NCBI GenBank assembly: GCA_017449185.1
Contig: JAFSJZ010000040.1
Span: 1-64,000, forward strand
Reading direction: 5' to 3'
Source: Oscillospiraceae bacterium
GTDB taxonomy: Bacteria > Bacillota > Clostridia > Oscillospirales > Oscillospiraceae
DNA: 64,000 nt
Shown one piece after another: positions 33,283 through 41,038 of this stretch (positions are counted from its first letter, which is position 1; the number at the start of each line of letters is the position of its first letter). Below the pieces are notes generated by a model. That model was not told where the DNA came from, made no database searches, and saw only the letters and a list, made by a program, of their open reading frames with translations. The position numbers were made by a program, and so were the translations under genes.

Positions 33283-34436
33283 TGTTCTTTCCGATCGCAG
33301 AGCTCCAGAAGCGTCTGGCGGAAGCCGTATCTCTCCGCGAGTTCACGAAAGCGCGGGATGTTTTTTTCCCGCGGCGCGCCGCGCTTTTCCGCGCGGATCA
33401 TCAGGTTTTTCGGCGAATGCGCAAGGTCGACGAACTCCATGAGATCAACGGTGTAGCCCATGTCCTCCAGAATCCCGGCGCGGATGGAGTCGGTCAGCAG
33501 GGCGGAGACGCGCTCCTTCACGACGCCGTAGCGCAGCAGCGCGTCGAGATCGCCGCCCTTTGAGATCGAGGCGTTGATCTCGTGCTGACAGCAGGGAACG
33601 GAGAAGATGTACTTTGCTCCGTGCCGCACGGCGAAATCAAGGGCATAGTCCGTGGCCGTGTCGCAGGCGTGCAGCGTGACGAGCAGGTCGATCGGCTTGT
33701 CGAGCAACTTGTCCTTCGACACGTCCGCCGTCTCGAAGTGCAAAGTGGAATAGCCGTACTTTTCGGCGACGGCGTTGCAATGCCCGACCACATCCTCCTT
33801 GAGATCGTAGCCGATCATCTCCACATCGAAGCCGCGCTTCACGGCAAAGTAATAGTAGAGGATGAAGGTAAGATAAGACTTGCCGCAGCCGAAGTCCAGC
33901 ACGGTCAGCTTCCCCGGCTCAACGGAAGAAAAGGCGTCGTCGATCAGCTCGACGAAGCGGTTGATTTGCCGATACTTGTCGTATTTGGCCTTGACAATGC
34001 GCAGATCGGGCGTGAACACGCCCAGATCGACCAGCGCGGGGATGTTCTCGCCCTCGGCGAGCAGATAACGCTTCTCCCGGTCGTGGGTGTACGCCGCCTC
34101 TCCGCCGGGGCGGGGGACGGCGCTCTTCCCGCTTTTTTTGTAGCTGCCGTCGCGCCGCAGGACGTACTGCGCCGCACCGTCGCCGCTCATGAGCAGCACC
34201 TGACGGTAGCGTCCTGCAAGCGACTCGTCCGCAAGGGCGAGCGTCTCTTCCCTGGACAGATTGCGGTGAAAGGCCTTGTTGTCGCGAAAACCCTCCATCT
34301 GAAAGTAATCTTTCCCTTTGATCGTGACCGGCCGCAGCGTGACTTTCTGGTATTCCGCGCCCTCCGTCGGCTGGGAGAAGACCGCTTTTTGCAGCAGCGG
34401 CAGCGCGGCGGCGAGCTCCCTGTTCAGATCGGCCAT
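33279..34436 (-). CDS. Class I SAM-dependent methyltransferase
   Basis: 385 residues. The SAM-binding motif is LDFGCGKSYL at 180-189, with IGYDLKEDV as motif II and LHACDTATDYAL and SVPCCQHEIN downstream, a pattern of the METTL25/Methyltransf_32-like group that may act on RNA or protein. An N-terminal region of about 160 residues (SLAGRYRQVLLMSGDG...) is conserved in this group but unnamed. The start lies one base past rsmI; with yjbR it forms a minus-strand operon, hinting at a translation-related substrate. Confidence 0.82.
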   Translation of the reverse strand: MADLNRELAAALPLLQKAVFSQPTEGAEYQKVTLRPVTIKGKDYFQMEGFRDNKAFHRNLSREETLALADESLAGRYRQVLLMSGDGAAQYVLRRDGSYKKSGKSAVPRPGGEAAYTHDREKRYLLAEGENIPALVDLGVFTPDLRIVKAKYDKYRQINRFVELIDDAFSSVEPGKLTVLDFGCGKSYLTFILYYYFAVKRGFDVEMIGYDLKEDVVGHCNAVAEKYGYSTLHFETADVSKDKLLDKPIDLLVTLHACDTATDYALDFAVRHGAKYIFSVPCCQHEINASISKGGDLDALLRYGVVKERVSALLTDSIRAGILEDMGYTVDLMEFVDLAHSPKNLMIRAEKRGAPREKNIPRFRELAERYGFRQTLLELCDRKEQ

Positions 34437-34437
34437 C

Positions 34438-35310
34438 TCACACCAGCCTTTTGAGGTTCAGCAGAGCGGCCTTGAGCTCGTTCTTGCTGTAGGAATTGTT
34501 CTCGTCCGCAAGCACGGCGGCCACGGCGTCCTTGCCGGAGACGCCCTGCGCGAGCATCGCGTCGACGAGCATCGCCTCGGCCGAGACGGTGTGCTCGGTC
34601 TTGGTGAAGAGGTAGCTCTCCTCGATCTCGATGACGACAGCGTACTCGCCCTTGTCGTAATTGCCCTTGGCCAGCAGCTTTTCCTTCACCTCGGCGGGGC
34701 TGCCGCGGAAGCTCGTCTCGTGCAGCTTGGTCAGATCGTTGCACAGGCACATGCGGACTCCCGCCTCGCTGTCGACAAAAAACTCGACCAGCTCCATGAT
34801 GCGTTTGGGGCTCTCGTAGAAGACAAAGGTGCGCGTATCTCCGCGGCGCAGCTTTTCGAGCAGCTTTCTGCGCTCGACGTTTTCCCGCGGGAAAAAGCCG
34901 TAGAACAGGAAGCTGGACAGGTCGAAGCCCGAGACGGACAGCGCCGTCACGGCCGCGCAGCAGCCCGGCACGCCGACGACCTCGATCCCCGCCTCGACCG
35001 CGGCGCGGATGAGCTCGTTGCCCGGGTCGGAGATGCAGGGCGTGCCCGCGTCTGTGATGACGGCGACGCTTTTTCCCGCAAGCATCTCGTCGACGAAATA
35101 CCGCGCCTTGCCGTATTCGTTGAACTTGTGGTTGGAGACGAGCCGGTTGCGGATCTCCAGCTTGTTTAAAAGCACCATCGAGCGGCGGGTATCCTCCGCG
35201 GCGATGATGTCCACCGTACTGAGGATCTCGCGCCCGCGCGGGGACATGTCCCGCGAGTTGCCGATGGGCGTGGCCACGATATAGAGCTTTCCCTTTTTGT
35301 TCTCTTCCAT
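34438..35310 (-). CDS. rsmI: 16S rRNA ribose 2'-O-methyltransferase RsmI
   Basis: 290 residues, tetrapyrrole-methylase fold. Methylates the 2'-OH of C1402 in 16S rRNA in studied bacteria. ATPIGN (13-18), AEDTR (38-42), SDAGTPCISDPG and VPGCCAAVTALSVSGF are the family signatures. The ATG at 35310 is chosen with AGGTGAG upstream; an in-frame GTG at 35319 is too close to that site. Confidence 0.94.
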   Translation of the reverse strand: MEENKKGKLYIVATPIGNSRDMSPRGREILSTVDIIAAEDTRRSMVLLNKLEIRNRLVSNHKFNEYGKARYFVDEMLAGKSVAVITDAGTPCISDPGNELIRAAVEAGIEVVGVPGCCAAVTALSVSGFDLSSFLFYGFFPRENVERRKLLEKLRRGDTRTFVFYESPKRIMELVEFFVDSEAGVRMCLCNDLTKLHETSFRGSPAEVKEKLLAKGNYDKGEYAVVIEIEESYLFTKTEHTVSAEAMLVDAMLAQGVSGKDAVAAVLADENNSYSKNELKAALLNLKRLV

Positions 35311-35319
35311 GTCTCTCAC

Positions 35320-35679
35320 CTAAAACTCGTCCGCATATTTTTTCATGCGCTTCGGCGCGGTCAGCTCGTAGCTGTCGCGGATCATCTTTTCGATCACGTC
35401 CTCGTCCACGCTGCCGTCGAGGATGATGCTGCTCCAGTGGAGCTTGTTCATATGGTAGGCCGGCACGATCGAGGCGAACTCTCGTCTCCAGAAATCGCCC
35501 CAGCCGGGGTCGTTTTTGACGCTCAGCCAGATCCGCCCCTCGTGCTCGAAGATCAGGGCGAAGATCTTTTTGTTGGCGCCGTGGCGCATACAGGTCCAGT
35601 TGCCGTCGTCGAAGGGATAGTCCTCGTAGACGCCGGGCAGGGCCGTGCAGGCGCGGATCGCCTCTTCGCGTGTCAGCAT
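35320..35679 (-). CDS. MmcQ/YjbR family protein
   Basis: 119 residues with the YjbR double-wing fold: LTREEAIRACTALPGVYEDYPF, then WTCMRHGANKKIFALIFEHEG and VPAYHMNKLHWSSIILDGSV. Proposed to bind DNA; role unknown. AGGTGGTGAG precedes the ATG; the longer upstream frame is not needed. First gene of the yjbR-rsmI-methyltransferase operon. Confidence 0.87.
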   Translation of the reverse strand: MLTREEAIRACTALPGVYEDYPFDDGNWTCMRHGANKKIFALIFEHEGRIWLSVKNDPGWGDFWRREFASIVPAYHMNKLHWSSIILDGSVDEDVIEKMIRDSYELTAPKRMKKYADEF

Positions 35680-35702
35680 ACCGCTCACCACCTTACTTTT
35701 CC

Positions 35703-35731
35703 AGTATAGCACGCCCGCCGCCGCTTGTCAC
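35703..35731 (-). promoter_or_regulatory. Promoter of yjbR-rsmI-methyltransferase operon
   Basis: Minus strand GTGACA (35726-35731), 17-bp spacer, TATACT (35703-35708) with extended -10 TGC. Confidence 0.75.
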
Positions 35732-35792
35732 CCGAAAAGAACAGAGCTTTGGTCGGCGGCGCGCGCCTTTATAAATCTTAAGAAACAGGCAG

Positions 35793-35821
35793 TTGACAAT
35801 TGTAGTCTCTGATGGTACGAT
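35793..35821 (+). promoter_or_regulatory. Promoter of the blaI-M56 operon
   Basis: TTGACA (35793-35798), 17-bp spacer, TACGAT (35816-35821). Two BlaI-type dyads flank it (separate entries), so autorepression is likely. Confidence 0.85.
35795..35804. promoter_or_regulatory. BlaI-type operator 1
   Basis: GACAATTGTA matches the TACAnnTGTA operator core with one mismatch and covers the -35 box. TGTAGTCT (35801-35808) recurs inverted as AGACTACA at 35832-35839 in operator 2. Confidence 0.6.
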
Positions 35822-35831
35822 GCAGATGTCT

Positions 35832-35849
35832 AGACTACACGTGTAATCT
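35832..35849. promoter_or_regulatory. BlaI-type operator 2
   Basis: AGACTACACGTGTAATCT is an 18-bp palindrome with one mismatched pair; its core TACACGTGTA (35836-35845) is an exact TACAnnTGTA. It lies just past the predicted start site, ahead of the blaI ribosome binding site. Confidence 0.75.
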
Positions 35850-35868
35850 CTCCGAGGAGGAAACAGCG

Positions 35869-36246
35869 ATGTCTCATTTACTGGCCGATAAGATCTCCGA
35901 TTCCGAACTGGAGGTCATGAAAGTTCTGTGGAAGGCGGGGGACGCCCTGCCTGTCAACGTGATCCGCGAAACGCTGCAAAAAGACCGCGGCTGGGAGCCG
36001 ACCACGGTCAAGACGCTGATCGGGCGCCTGACCGCCAAGGGCGCGGTCCGACAGGAAAAGCGAAACGTGTTTTACTATTCCCCCCTGATCAGCGAGGAAG
36101 AATACAACGCCTGGGCGACAGACAACCTGATCCGCAAGCTGTATAACGGCAGCGCCCGCGATCTTGTCGCTGCGCTCGTCCAGTCCGACGGACTGAGCCG
36201 TGAGGATGTCGAGGAGCTGCGCAAAATGTTCCGCGTGGAGGAATAA
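35869..36246 (+). CDS. blaI: BlaI/MecI/CopY family repressor
   Basis: 125 residues. Winged-helix DNA-binding domain (ISDSELEVMKVLWKAGDALPVNVIRE...WEPTTVKTLIGRLTAKGAV) followed by a dimerisation helix bundle. In BlaI systems the repressor is cleaved or released when the membrane protease senses its signal. GAGGAGG precedes the ATG at 35869. Six bases ahead of the M56 gene, and its own promoter has two matching operators. Confidence 0.92.
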   Translation: MSHLLADKISDSELEVMKVLWKAGDALPVNVIRETLQKDRGWEPTTVKTLIGRLTAKGAVRQEKRNVFYYSPLISEEEYNAWATDNLIRKLYNGSARDLVAALVQSDGLSREDVEELRKMFRVEE

Positions 36247-36252
36247 GAGAGC

Positions 36253-39200
36253 ATGAACATGCTGCTTGTTATGACGCTGGGAGGCAGCGCGCTGGCGCTG
36301 CTGTTGCTCCTCTTGCGTTATGTGCTCTTAAAAAAGATGCCGAGCACGGTGTATTACTACGCCTGGCTGCTCGTGATGCTGCGCTTCGCACTGCCGCTGC
36401 CCGGCCTCGTGCCGACGGAAGCGCGGCAAAGCGAGGCGCATACCGCGGCGCCGGTCTATACCGTCTCGCCTGTTGAGGAAGATGCGGCGTTGTTGACGGC
36501 CGCACCGGACTTCTTTGACATTCCGCAGACGGAGGGACTGCCCGCCGGGGAGATCCGTGAGGAGCCGCGTGCAAGCGCTCCCGCCGTCTCTGCCGCTCCG
36601 GCGACCGTGCACGAGAGCTCCTTCGACTGGCATTCTCCCGCGCTCTGGATGTCGATCTGGGCGGTCGGCGCGGTCTTTTCATTGGGCATCACCGTTTGCG
36701 CCTATCTCACCTTTACGCGGCGTCTGCGCCAAAGACTCCGGAGACCGAATAAGTTTATCCAAACGGTCTATGCCTCGCTTCCGGGCAAAAAGCCCGCGCT
36801 ATGGTGTGACCGCACGGTAAGGACGCCTTTGATGTACGGGATCTTTTCGCCGAAGATCGTCCTGCCGCAGCGGGATTATGACGCCGAGCAGCTCGGCAAT
36901 ATCCTGCGCCATGAGCTGACACATTTCCGCCGCCGCGATCCCCTGTACAAGTGGCTGGCCGTGGTCATTCTCAGCGCGCATTGGTTCAACCCTCTGAGCT
37001 GGATGATCCGCCGCGAGATCGGCCGCGCCTGTGAGCTCAGCTGCGACGAGACGCTGCTGCGCGGCATGTCGCGCGCGGAAAAGCAATCCTACGGCAACAC
37101 ACTTCTGAATACGGCGGCCTCCGGCGCGCTCCCCGCCGGCGTCGTCGCCACGACCTTTTCAACGGAAAAGAAAAACCTGAAAGAAAGATTGGAGCAGATC
37201 ATGAATTATAAGAAAAGCGCAGCGCGCGTGATCGCCGCTGTGCTGACGCTCGCGCTGCTCGCGGGCTGCGGGCTGGCCGCGGGTCCCGCGGCGGGAAAGG
37301 GGGATGCGAACAGCGTTCCCGATCCTACCGACGCCCTCCGGGTGAGCAGCGTCGACGAATTGCTTGCGGCCATCGCGCCGAACACGCTTATCCTTCTGGA
37401 CGAAGGAGAGTACGATCTCTCGACCGCGTCTGACTATGGCGGAGAGAGCGACAACCCCTATTATTCCTGGACGCTCGTGGAGAATACGCAGGGCAAGCCC
37501 GGCTATGAGCTGGTCATCCGCAACGCCGAAAACCTCGGCATCTTCGGCTCAGGCAGCGAGAAAACGACGATCTCCGCCGTTCCGCGCTATGCCAACGTGC
37601 TGAAATTCGTGGGCTGCGACGGTCTCACGCTCTCCGAGCTGACCGTGGGCCACACGAGCGAGCCGGGCTTCTGCCGCGGCGGCGTGGTCGCGCTGGAGGA
37701 CTGCGGCGACATCTCGCTGCTCTACTGCGGCCTCTACGGCTGCGGCACGGTGGGCGTGTCTGCCGCCGACTGCCACGATCTGAGCGTTGCGGACTGCCAT
37801 ATTTACGAATGCAGCAGCTTCGCCGTCAGCGTCTCGCGCTGCCGAAATGTGCGCGTGACGGACAACGAGGTCTACCGCCACGGCGTGCGCGAGGGGCAGG
37901 GCTCCGCGGTTGCACTCTTCTGCGCGGCCAACACCGACGGCTTCGTCGTCAGCGGCAACAGCGCGTATGAAAACGCCGCACAGTACCTGCTGATGAGCGC
38001 CTATACGAAAAACACTTTCTTCCTGTCAAACGACGTGCATGACAACCGCTTCGAATCCGCCGTGTTCAATTTTGAGCAGTACCCCGGCGTGGTGGAGGGC
38101 TGCGCCTTCCGTGACAACAGCGCCTGGGAACCCGGCCAAAAGCCGCTTTGGACATTGAGCCGCGAGTTCGACATCGTCGACCGGAACGGCGAAACGCTCT
38201 CCGACGCCGCGCTCGAGGCGATGACGCTCGAAAAGATCGACCCCAAAAGCGTCTTCCCGCCCGTGCAGCCCGAACAGGCTGCCGCCGTCCCGGTCGGGGA
38301 GGAGATCCGCGTTTCGACGGCGGACGAGTTCATAAAGGCCATCGGACCCGCGCGCACGGTCGTGCTGGACGGAGAGCTTTTCGACCTCTCGACCGCGGCC
38401 AACTACGGCTCAAAGGGCGGAGAGTTTTACTACTGGAAGCAGAACTTCGACGGACCGGGGCTGGTCATCAAGGACGTGAAAGGCCTTACGATCCGGGCCG
38501 CCGCGAATTCGCCCAGCGCCACGACGGTCTCCGCCGTTCCGCGCTACGCCGACGTGCTGAGCTTTGTCGACTGCGAGGATATCACGCTCTCCGGCTTCAC
38601 TGCGGGCCACACGAAGGAGCCCGGCGCCTGCTCGGGCGGGGTGCTCCTGTTCGAGAACTGCACGGGCGTCCTTGTCGAGCGCTGCCGCCTCTTCGGCTGC
38701 GGCATCCTCGGGCTGCAGACGCGCGGCTGTAAAGAGATGCAGGTCACCGGGACTGAGATCTATGAGTGCTCGCAGGGCGCTGGCAACTTTGAACGGACAG
38801 AGGGGCTCTCATTTTCCGGCTGCGTCGTGCGCGACGTGCCCTCGCCCGCGCTGTTTTTCAACGGCTGCGGCGCGGTCAGCTGGGACGGCCTGGCGCTGGT
38901 CGGAGCGCAGTACGATATCGATGCGGACGGAAAGCCGGTCGATCCGCTGTCGAGAGCGTCGGCGGAAGAGGCTTCGCAGGAGTGGAAACAGCTTGTGGAT
39001 CAGGCCACGCCCGACTCGATCGCCGAGCTGGAAAATCCTTACTCTCAGGAAGCGGCTCATTCCTATGACCCGGGCAGCCCCATGATGCTGTTCGCCAGAG
39101 AGATCCAGCTTTTGATCTACGAGGGCAACTGGACGGAGCTGTCGCAAAGGATACAGTATCCGCTGGCAGTCTATGCGGGCGACAGAGCCTTCCACCTCTG

Positions 39201-39477
39201 GACGGAAACGGAGTTCGTCAATTCCTTCCAGAATGAAAACTTCTATGAGACGAACGGGATCGATGCCTTCCGTCAGCGCGTCGCCGACGCCTCGCTCGAA
39301 GAGTTCGGCGAATGCCGTTACGGAGACACCTTCTGCGATCATTTGATCGCTTTTTTCTGCGTCGGAGAACCGACGACTCCAGACAATTTCCGCGTGAACT
39401 GTCTGTCCTTCGACACGCCGCTCTGGCCGGGTAATCCCGCCCATGCGGAGGCCGTCGCCCCGACTCCCGCGCCGTAA
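36253..39477 (+). CDS. M56 (BlaR1-type) protease with duplicated beta-helix ectodomain
   Basis: 1074 residues. Residues 1-about 345 are a BlaR1/MecR1-type membrane zinc protease: HELTH at 220-224, ELSCDE as third-ligand region, then NYKKSAARVIAAVLTLALLAGC as the last transmembrane segment (about 325-340) with a lipobox-like LAGC (Cys339). The ectodomain has no penicillin-binding module. It holds two homologous right-handed beta-helix modules (about 360-640 and 683-890) with matching strings such as SAVPRYA at about 441 and 760 and GHTxEPG. Residues about 905-1074 look NTF2-like. Upstream GGAGGAA overlaps the end of blaI. Confidence 0.85.
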   Translation: MNMLLVMTLGGSALALLLLLLRYVLLKKMPSTVYYYAWLLVMLRFALPLPGLVPTEARQSEAHTAAPVYTVSPVEEDAALLTAAPDFFDIPQTEGLPAGEIREEPRASAPAVSAAPATVHESSFDWHSPALWMSIWAVGAVFSLGITVCAYLTFTRRLRQRLRRPNKFIQTVYASLPGKKPALWCDRTVRTPLMYGIFSPKIVLPQRDYDAEQLGNILRHELTHFRRRDPLYKWLAVVILSAHWFNPLSWMIRREIGRACELSCDETLLRGMSRAEKQSYGNTLLNTAASGALPAGVVATTFSTEKKNLKERLEQIMNYKKSAARVIAAVLTLALLAGCGLAAGPAAGKGDANSVPDPTDALRVSSVDELLAAIAPNTLILLDEGEYDLSTASDYGGESDNPYYSWTLVENTQGKPGYELVIRNAENLGIFGSGSEKTTISAVPRYANVLKFVGCDGLTLSELTVGHTSEPGFCRGGVVALEDCGDISLLYCGLYGCGTVGVSAADCHDLSVADCHIYECSSFAVSVSRCRNVRVTDNEVYRHGVREGQGSAVALFCAANTDGFVVSGNSAYENAAQYLLMSAYTKNTFFLSNDVHDNRFESAVFNFEQYPGVVEGCAFRDNSAWEPGQKPLWTLSREFDIVDRNGETLSDAALEAMTLEKIDPKSVFPPVQPEQAAAVPVGEEIRVSTADEFIKAIGPARTVVLDGELFDLSTAANYGSKGGEFYYWKQNFDGPGLVIKDVKGLTIRAAANSPSATTVSAVPRYADVLSFVDCEDITLSGFTAGHTKEPGACSGGVLLFENCTGVLVERCRLFGCGILGLQTRGCKEMQVTGTEIYECSQGAGNFERTEGLSFSGCVVRDVPSPALFFNGCGAVSWDGLALVGAQYDIDADGKPVDPLSRASAEEASQEWKQLVDQATPDSIAELENPYSQEAAHSYDPGSPMMLFAREIQLLIYEGNWTELSQRIQYPLAVYAGDRAFHLWTETEFVNSFQNENFYETNGIDAFRQRVADASLEEFGECRYGDTFCDHLIAFFCVGEPTTPDNFRVNCLSFDTPLWPGNPAHAEAVAPTPAP

Positions 39478-39502
39478 AGACGGGAAGAGCGATACCACAC
39501 AC

Positions 39503-39545
39503 AACAGGCCTGTGAAAACGAGGTTTTCACAGGCCTGTTTTTTTG
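39503..39545 (+). terminator. Terminator of the blaI-M56 operon
   Basis: Perfect 17-bp stem AACAGGCCTGTGAAAAC/GTTTTCACAGGCCTGTT (39503-39519, 39523-39539), 3-nt loop, and T-run. Confidence 0.95.
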
Positions 39546-39563
39546 CGCGAATGAAGAAAAAAC

Positions 39564-39592
39564 TTGCAATCTTTTGCGCGGTAAATTATTAT
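39564..39592 (+). promoter_or_regulatory. Promoter of the DUF5058-M20 operon
   Basis: TTGCAA (39564-39569), 17-bp spacer, TATTAT (39587-39592). Confidence 0.7.
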
Positions 39593-39619
39593 ACAAATAA
39601 AGCAAAAGGGGGTATGGGA

Positions 39620-40357
39620 ATGAGCTTCAACGTCAACAGCCCCGTGCTGTTCGTCGTGGCGGGCCTCGCCGTAGCGGTCGTGCTGGCGCAGTCGGTCTAT
39701 TTCCTCGTGAAAGCCTGGCGTCGCGGCGTCGCGGTCGGCATGGACCCGCAAAAGCTAAAACGCACGGCGCGCACCGCCGCGGTCTTCACGATCGCCCCGG
39801 CGATCGCCATCGTGATCAGCGTGATCACGCTCTCGAAGGATCTCGGCGTACCGCTGCCCTGGCTGCGGCTGAGTGTGGTGGGCAATCTCTCGTATGAAAC
39901 GATCGCCGCGACCAACGCCGAGAGCGCGATGGGTCTGACCTTCGGCAAGGTCAGCGCGCTGACGGCGCAGCAGTATGTGACGATCGCCTCCGTGATGACC
40001 GTCAGCATCATGACCGGCATCTGGCTGGTGCCGCTGATCGGCGAGAAGCTCATCAACGGCGTGATCAACCTGGAAAAGCGGGATAAAAAGTGGGGCGAGA
40101 TCTTTACATCCTCGATGTTCATCGGCATGATCTCGGCCTTTATCGGCTATGTCTTCTGTGATTTCTCCGGCGTTTTCCGCGGCGTTACGGCCGGACTCGT
40201 GCCCGTGCTGGTGATGCTTGTGGCCGCCGCGGTGATGACCGTGCTGGGCCTCGCGTCGAAGAAAAAGGGCCTGCGTGTGCTGGCGGATTACGCCCTGCCG
40301 CTGAGCCTGATCGCCGGGATGGCCGCCGCGATCCCGCTGACGGCCGCGCTGGGCTGA
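39620..40357 (+). CDS. DUF5058 family membrane protein
   Basis: 245 residues, about seven hydrophobic segments. SPVLFVVAGLAVAVVLAQSVYFLVKAWRRGV, then AVFTIAPAIAIVISVITLSKDLGVPLPWLRLSVVGNLSYE and MTGIWLVPLIG are the DUF5058 pattern as I recall it. The ATG at 39620 has AAAGGGGG at a good distance; the ATG at 39614 is too near. It is followed by a second membrane protein and an M20 peptidase, suggesting the two membrane proteins form a transporter for the peptidase substrate. This role is inference. Confidence 0.78.
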   Translation: MSFNVNSPVLFVVAGLAVAVVLAQSVYFLVKAWRRGVAVGMDPQKLKRTARTAAVFTIAPAIAIVISVITLSKDLGVPLPWLRLSVVGNLSYETIAATNAESAMGLTFGKVSALTAQQYVTIASVMTVSIMTGIWLVPLIGEKLINGVINLEKRDKKWGEIFTSSMFIGMISAFIGYVFCDFSGVFRGVTAGLVPVLVMLVAAAVMTVLGLASKKKGLRVLADYALPLSLIAGMAAAIPLTAALG

Positions 40358-40372
40358 GAGGGGGATATACGG

Positions 40373-41038
40373 ATGAATATGAACGAATACTTCAAGTCCG
40401 TCCACCGCGACGGGCGCATCTGGAACCTCTCCGTCGCGCTGATCCTGATCCTCGTCCCCGTGGTGATCGGCGTTTTGTATCACACGATGCCGGATTGGAA
40501 CGGTTTTCTGGTGGGCCTGCTCGCGACAGCTCCGATGTACTGGACCGTCGGCGCGATCGAGACTGTGACCTATGTGCCGATGCTCGGCGCGGGCGGCTCG
40601 TATCTGTCCTTCGTGACGGGCAACATCTCCAACCTCAAGCTGCCGGTTGCGCTCAACGCGCTCGAGCGCGCGGAGGTGAGCATCAGTTCGGAGGAGGGCG
40701 AGATCATCTCGACGATCGCGATCGCGGTCTCGAGCATCGTCACGACGCTCATCATCATCCTCGGCGTCATTCTCATCACGCCGCTCACGCCGCTGCTGGA
40801 CTCCCCGGCGCTGGCTCCGGCCTTTGCGCAGATCCTGCCCTCGCTCTTCGGCGCGCTGGGCGTCGTGTTTATCTCGAAAAACTGGAAGATCGCCGTCGCG
40901 CCCGTGCTGCTGATGCTGGTGCTGTTCATCGCCGTCCCCGCGCTCGACGCCTCAACGGTCGGCATCATGGTGCCGGTGGGCGTGCTCTTCACGCTCGGCG
41001 TGTCGAGGCTCCTGTATAAGAAAGGAGTGCTGGGATGA
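40373..41038 (+). CDS. Membrane protein paired with DUF5058
   Basis: 221 residues, about six hydrophobic segments. No named family recognised. GGGNSG-like loops are absent, but ETVTYVPMLGAGGSYLSFVTGNISNLKLPVALNAL is a conspicuous Gly-rich re-entrant-like stretch such as occurs in transporters. GGGGGA precedes the ATG. The stop overlaps the M20 start (ATGA), giving tight coupling to the peptidase. Confidence 0.7.
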   Translation: MNMNEYFKSVHRDGRIWNLSVALILILVPVVIGVLYHTMPDWNGFLVGLLATAPMYWTVGAIETVTYVPMLGAGGSYLSFVTGNISNLKLPVALNALERAEVSISSEEGEIISTIAIAVSSIVTTLIIILGVILITPLTPLLDSPALAPAFAQILPSLFGALGVVFISKNWKIAVAPVLLMLVLFIAVPALDASTVGIMVPVGVLFTLGVSRLLYKKGVLG

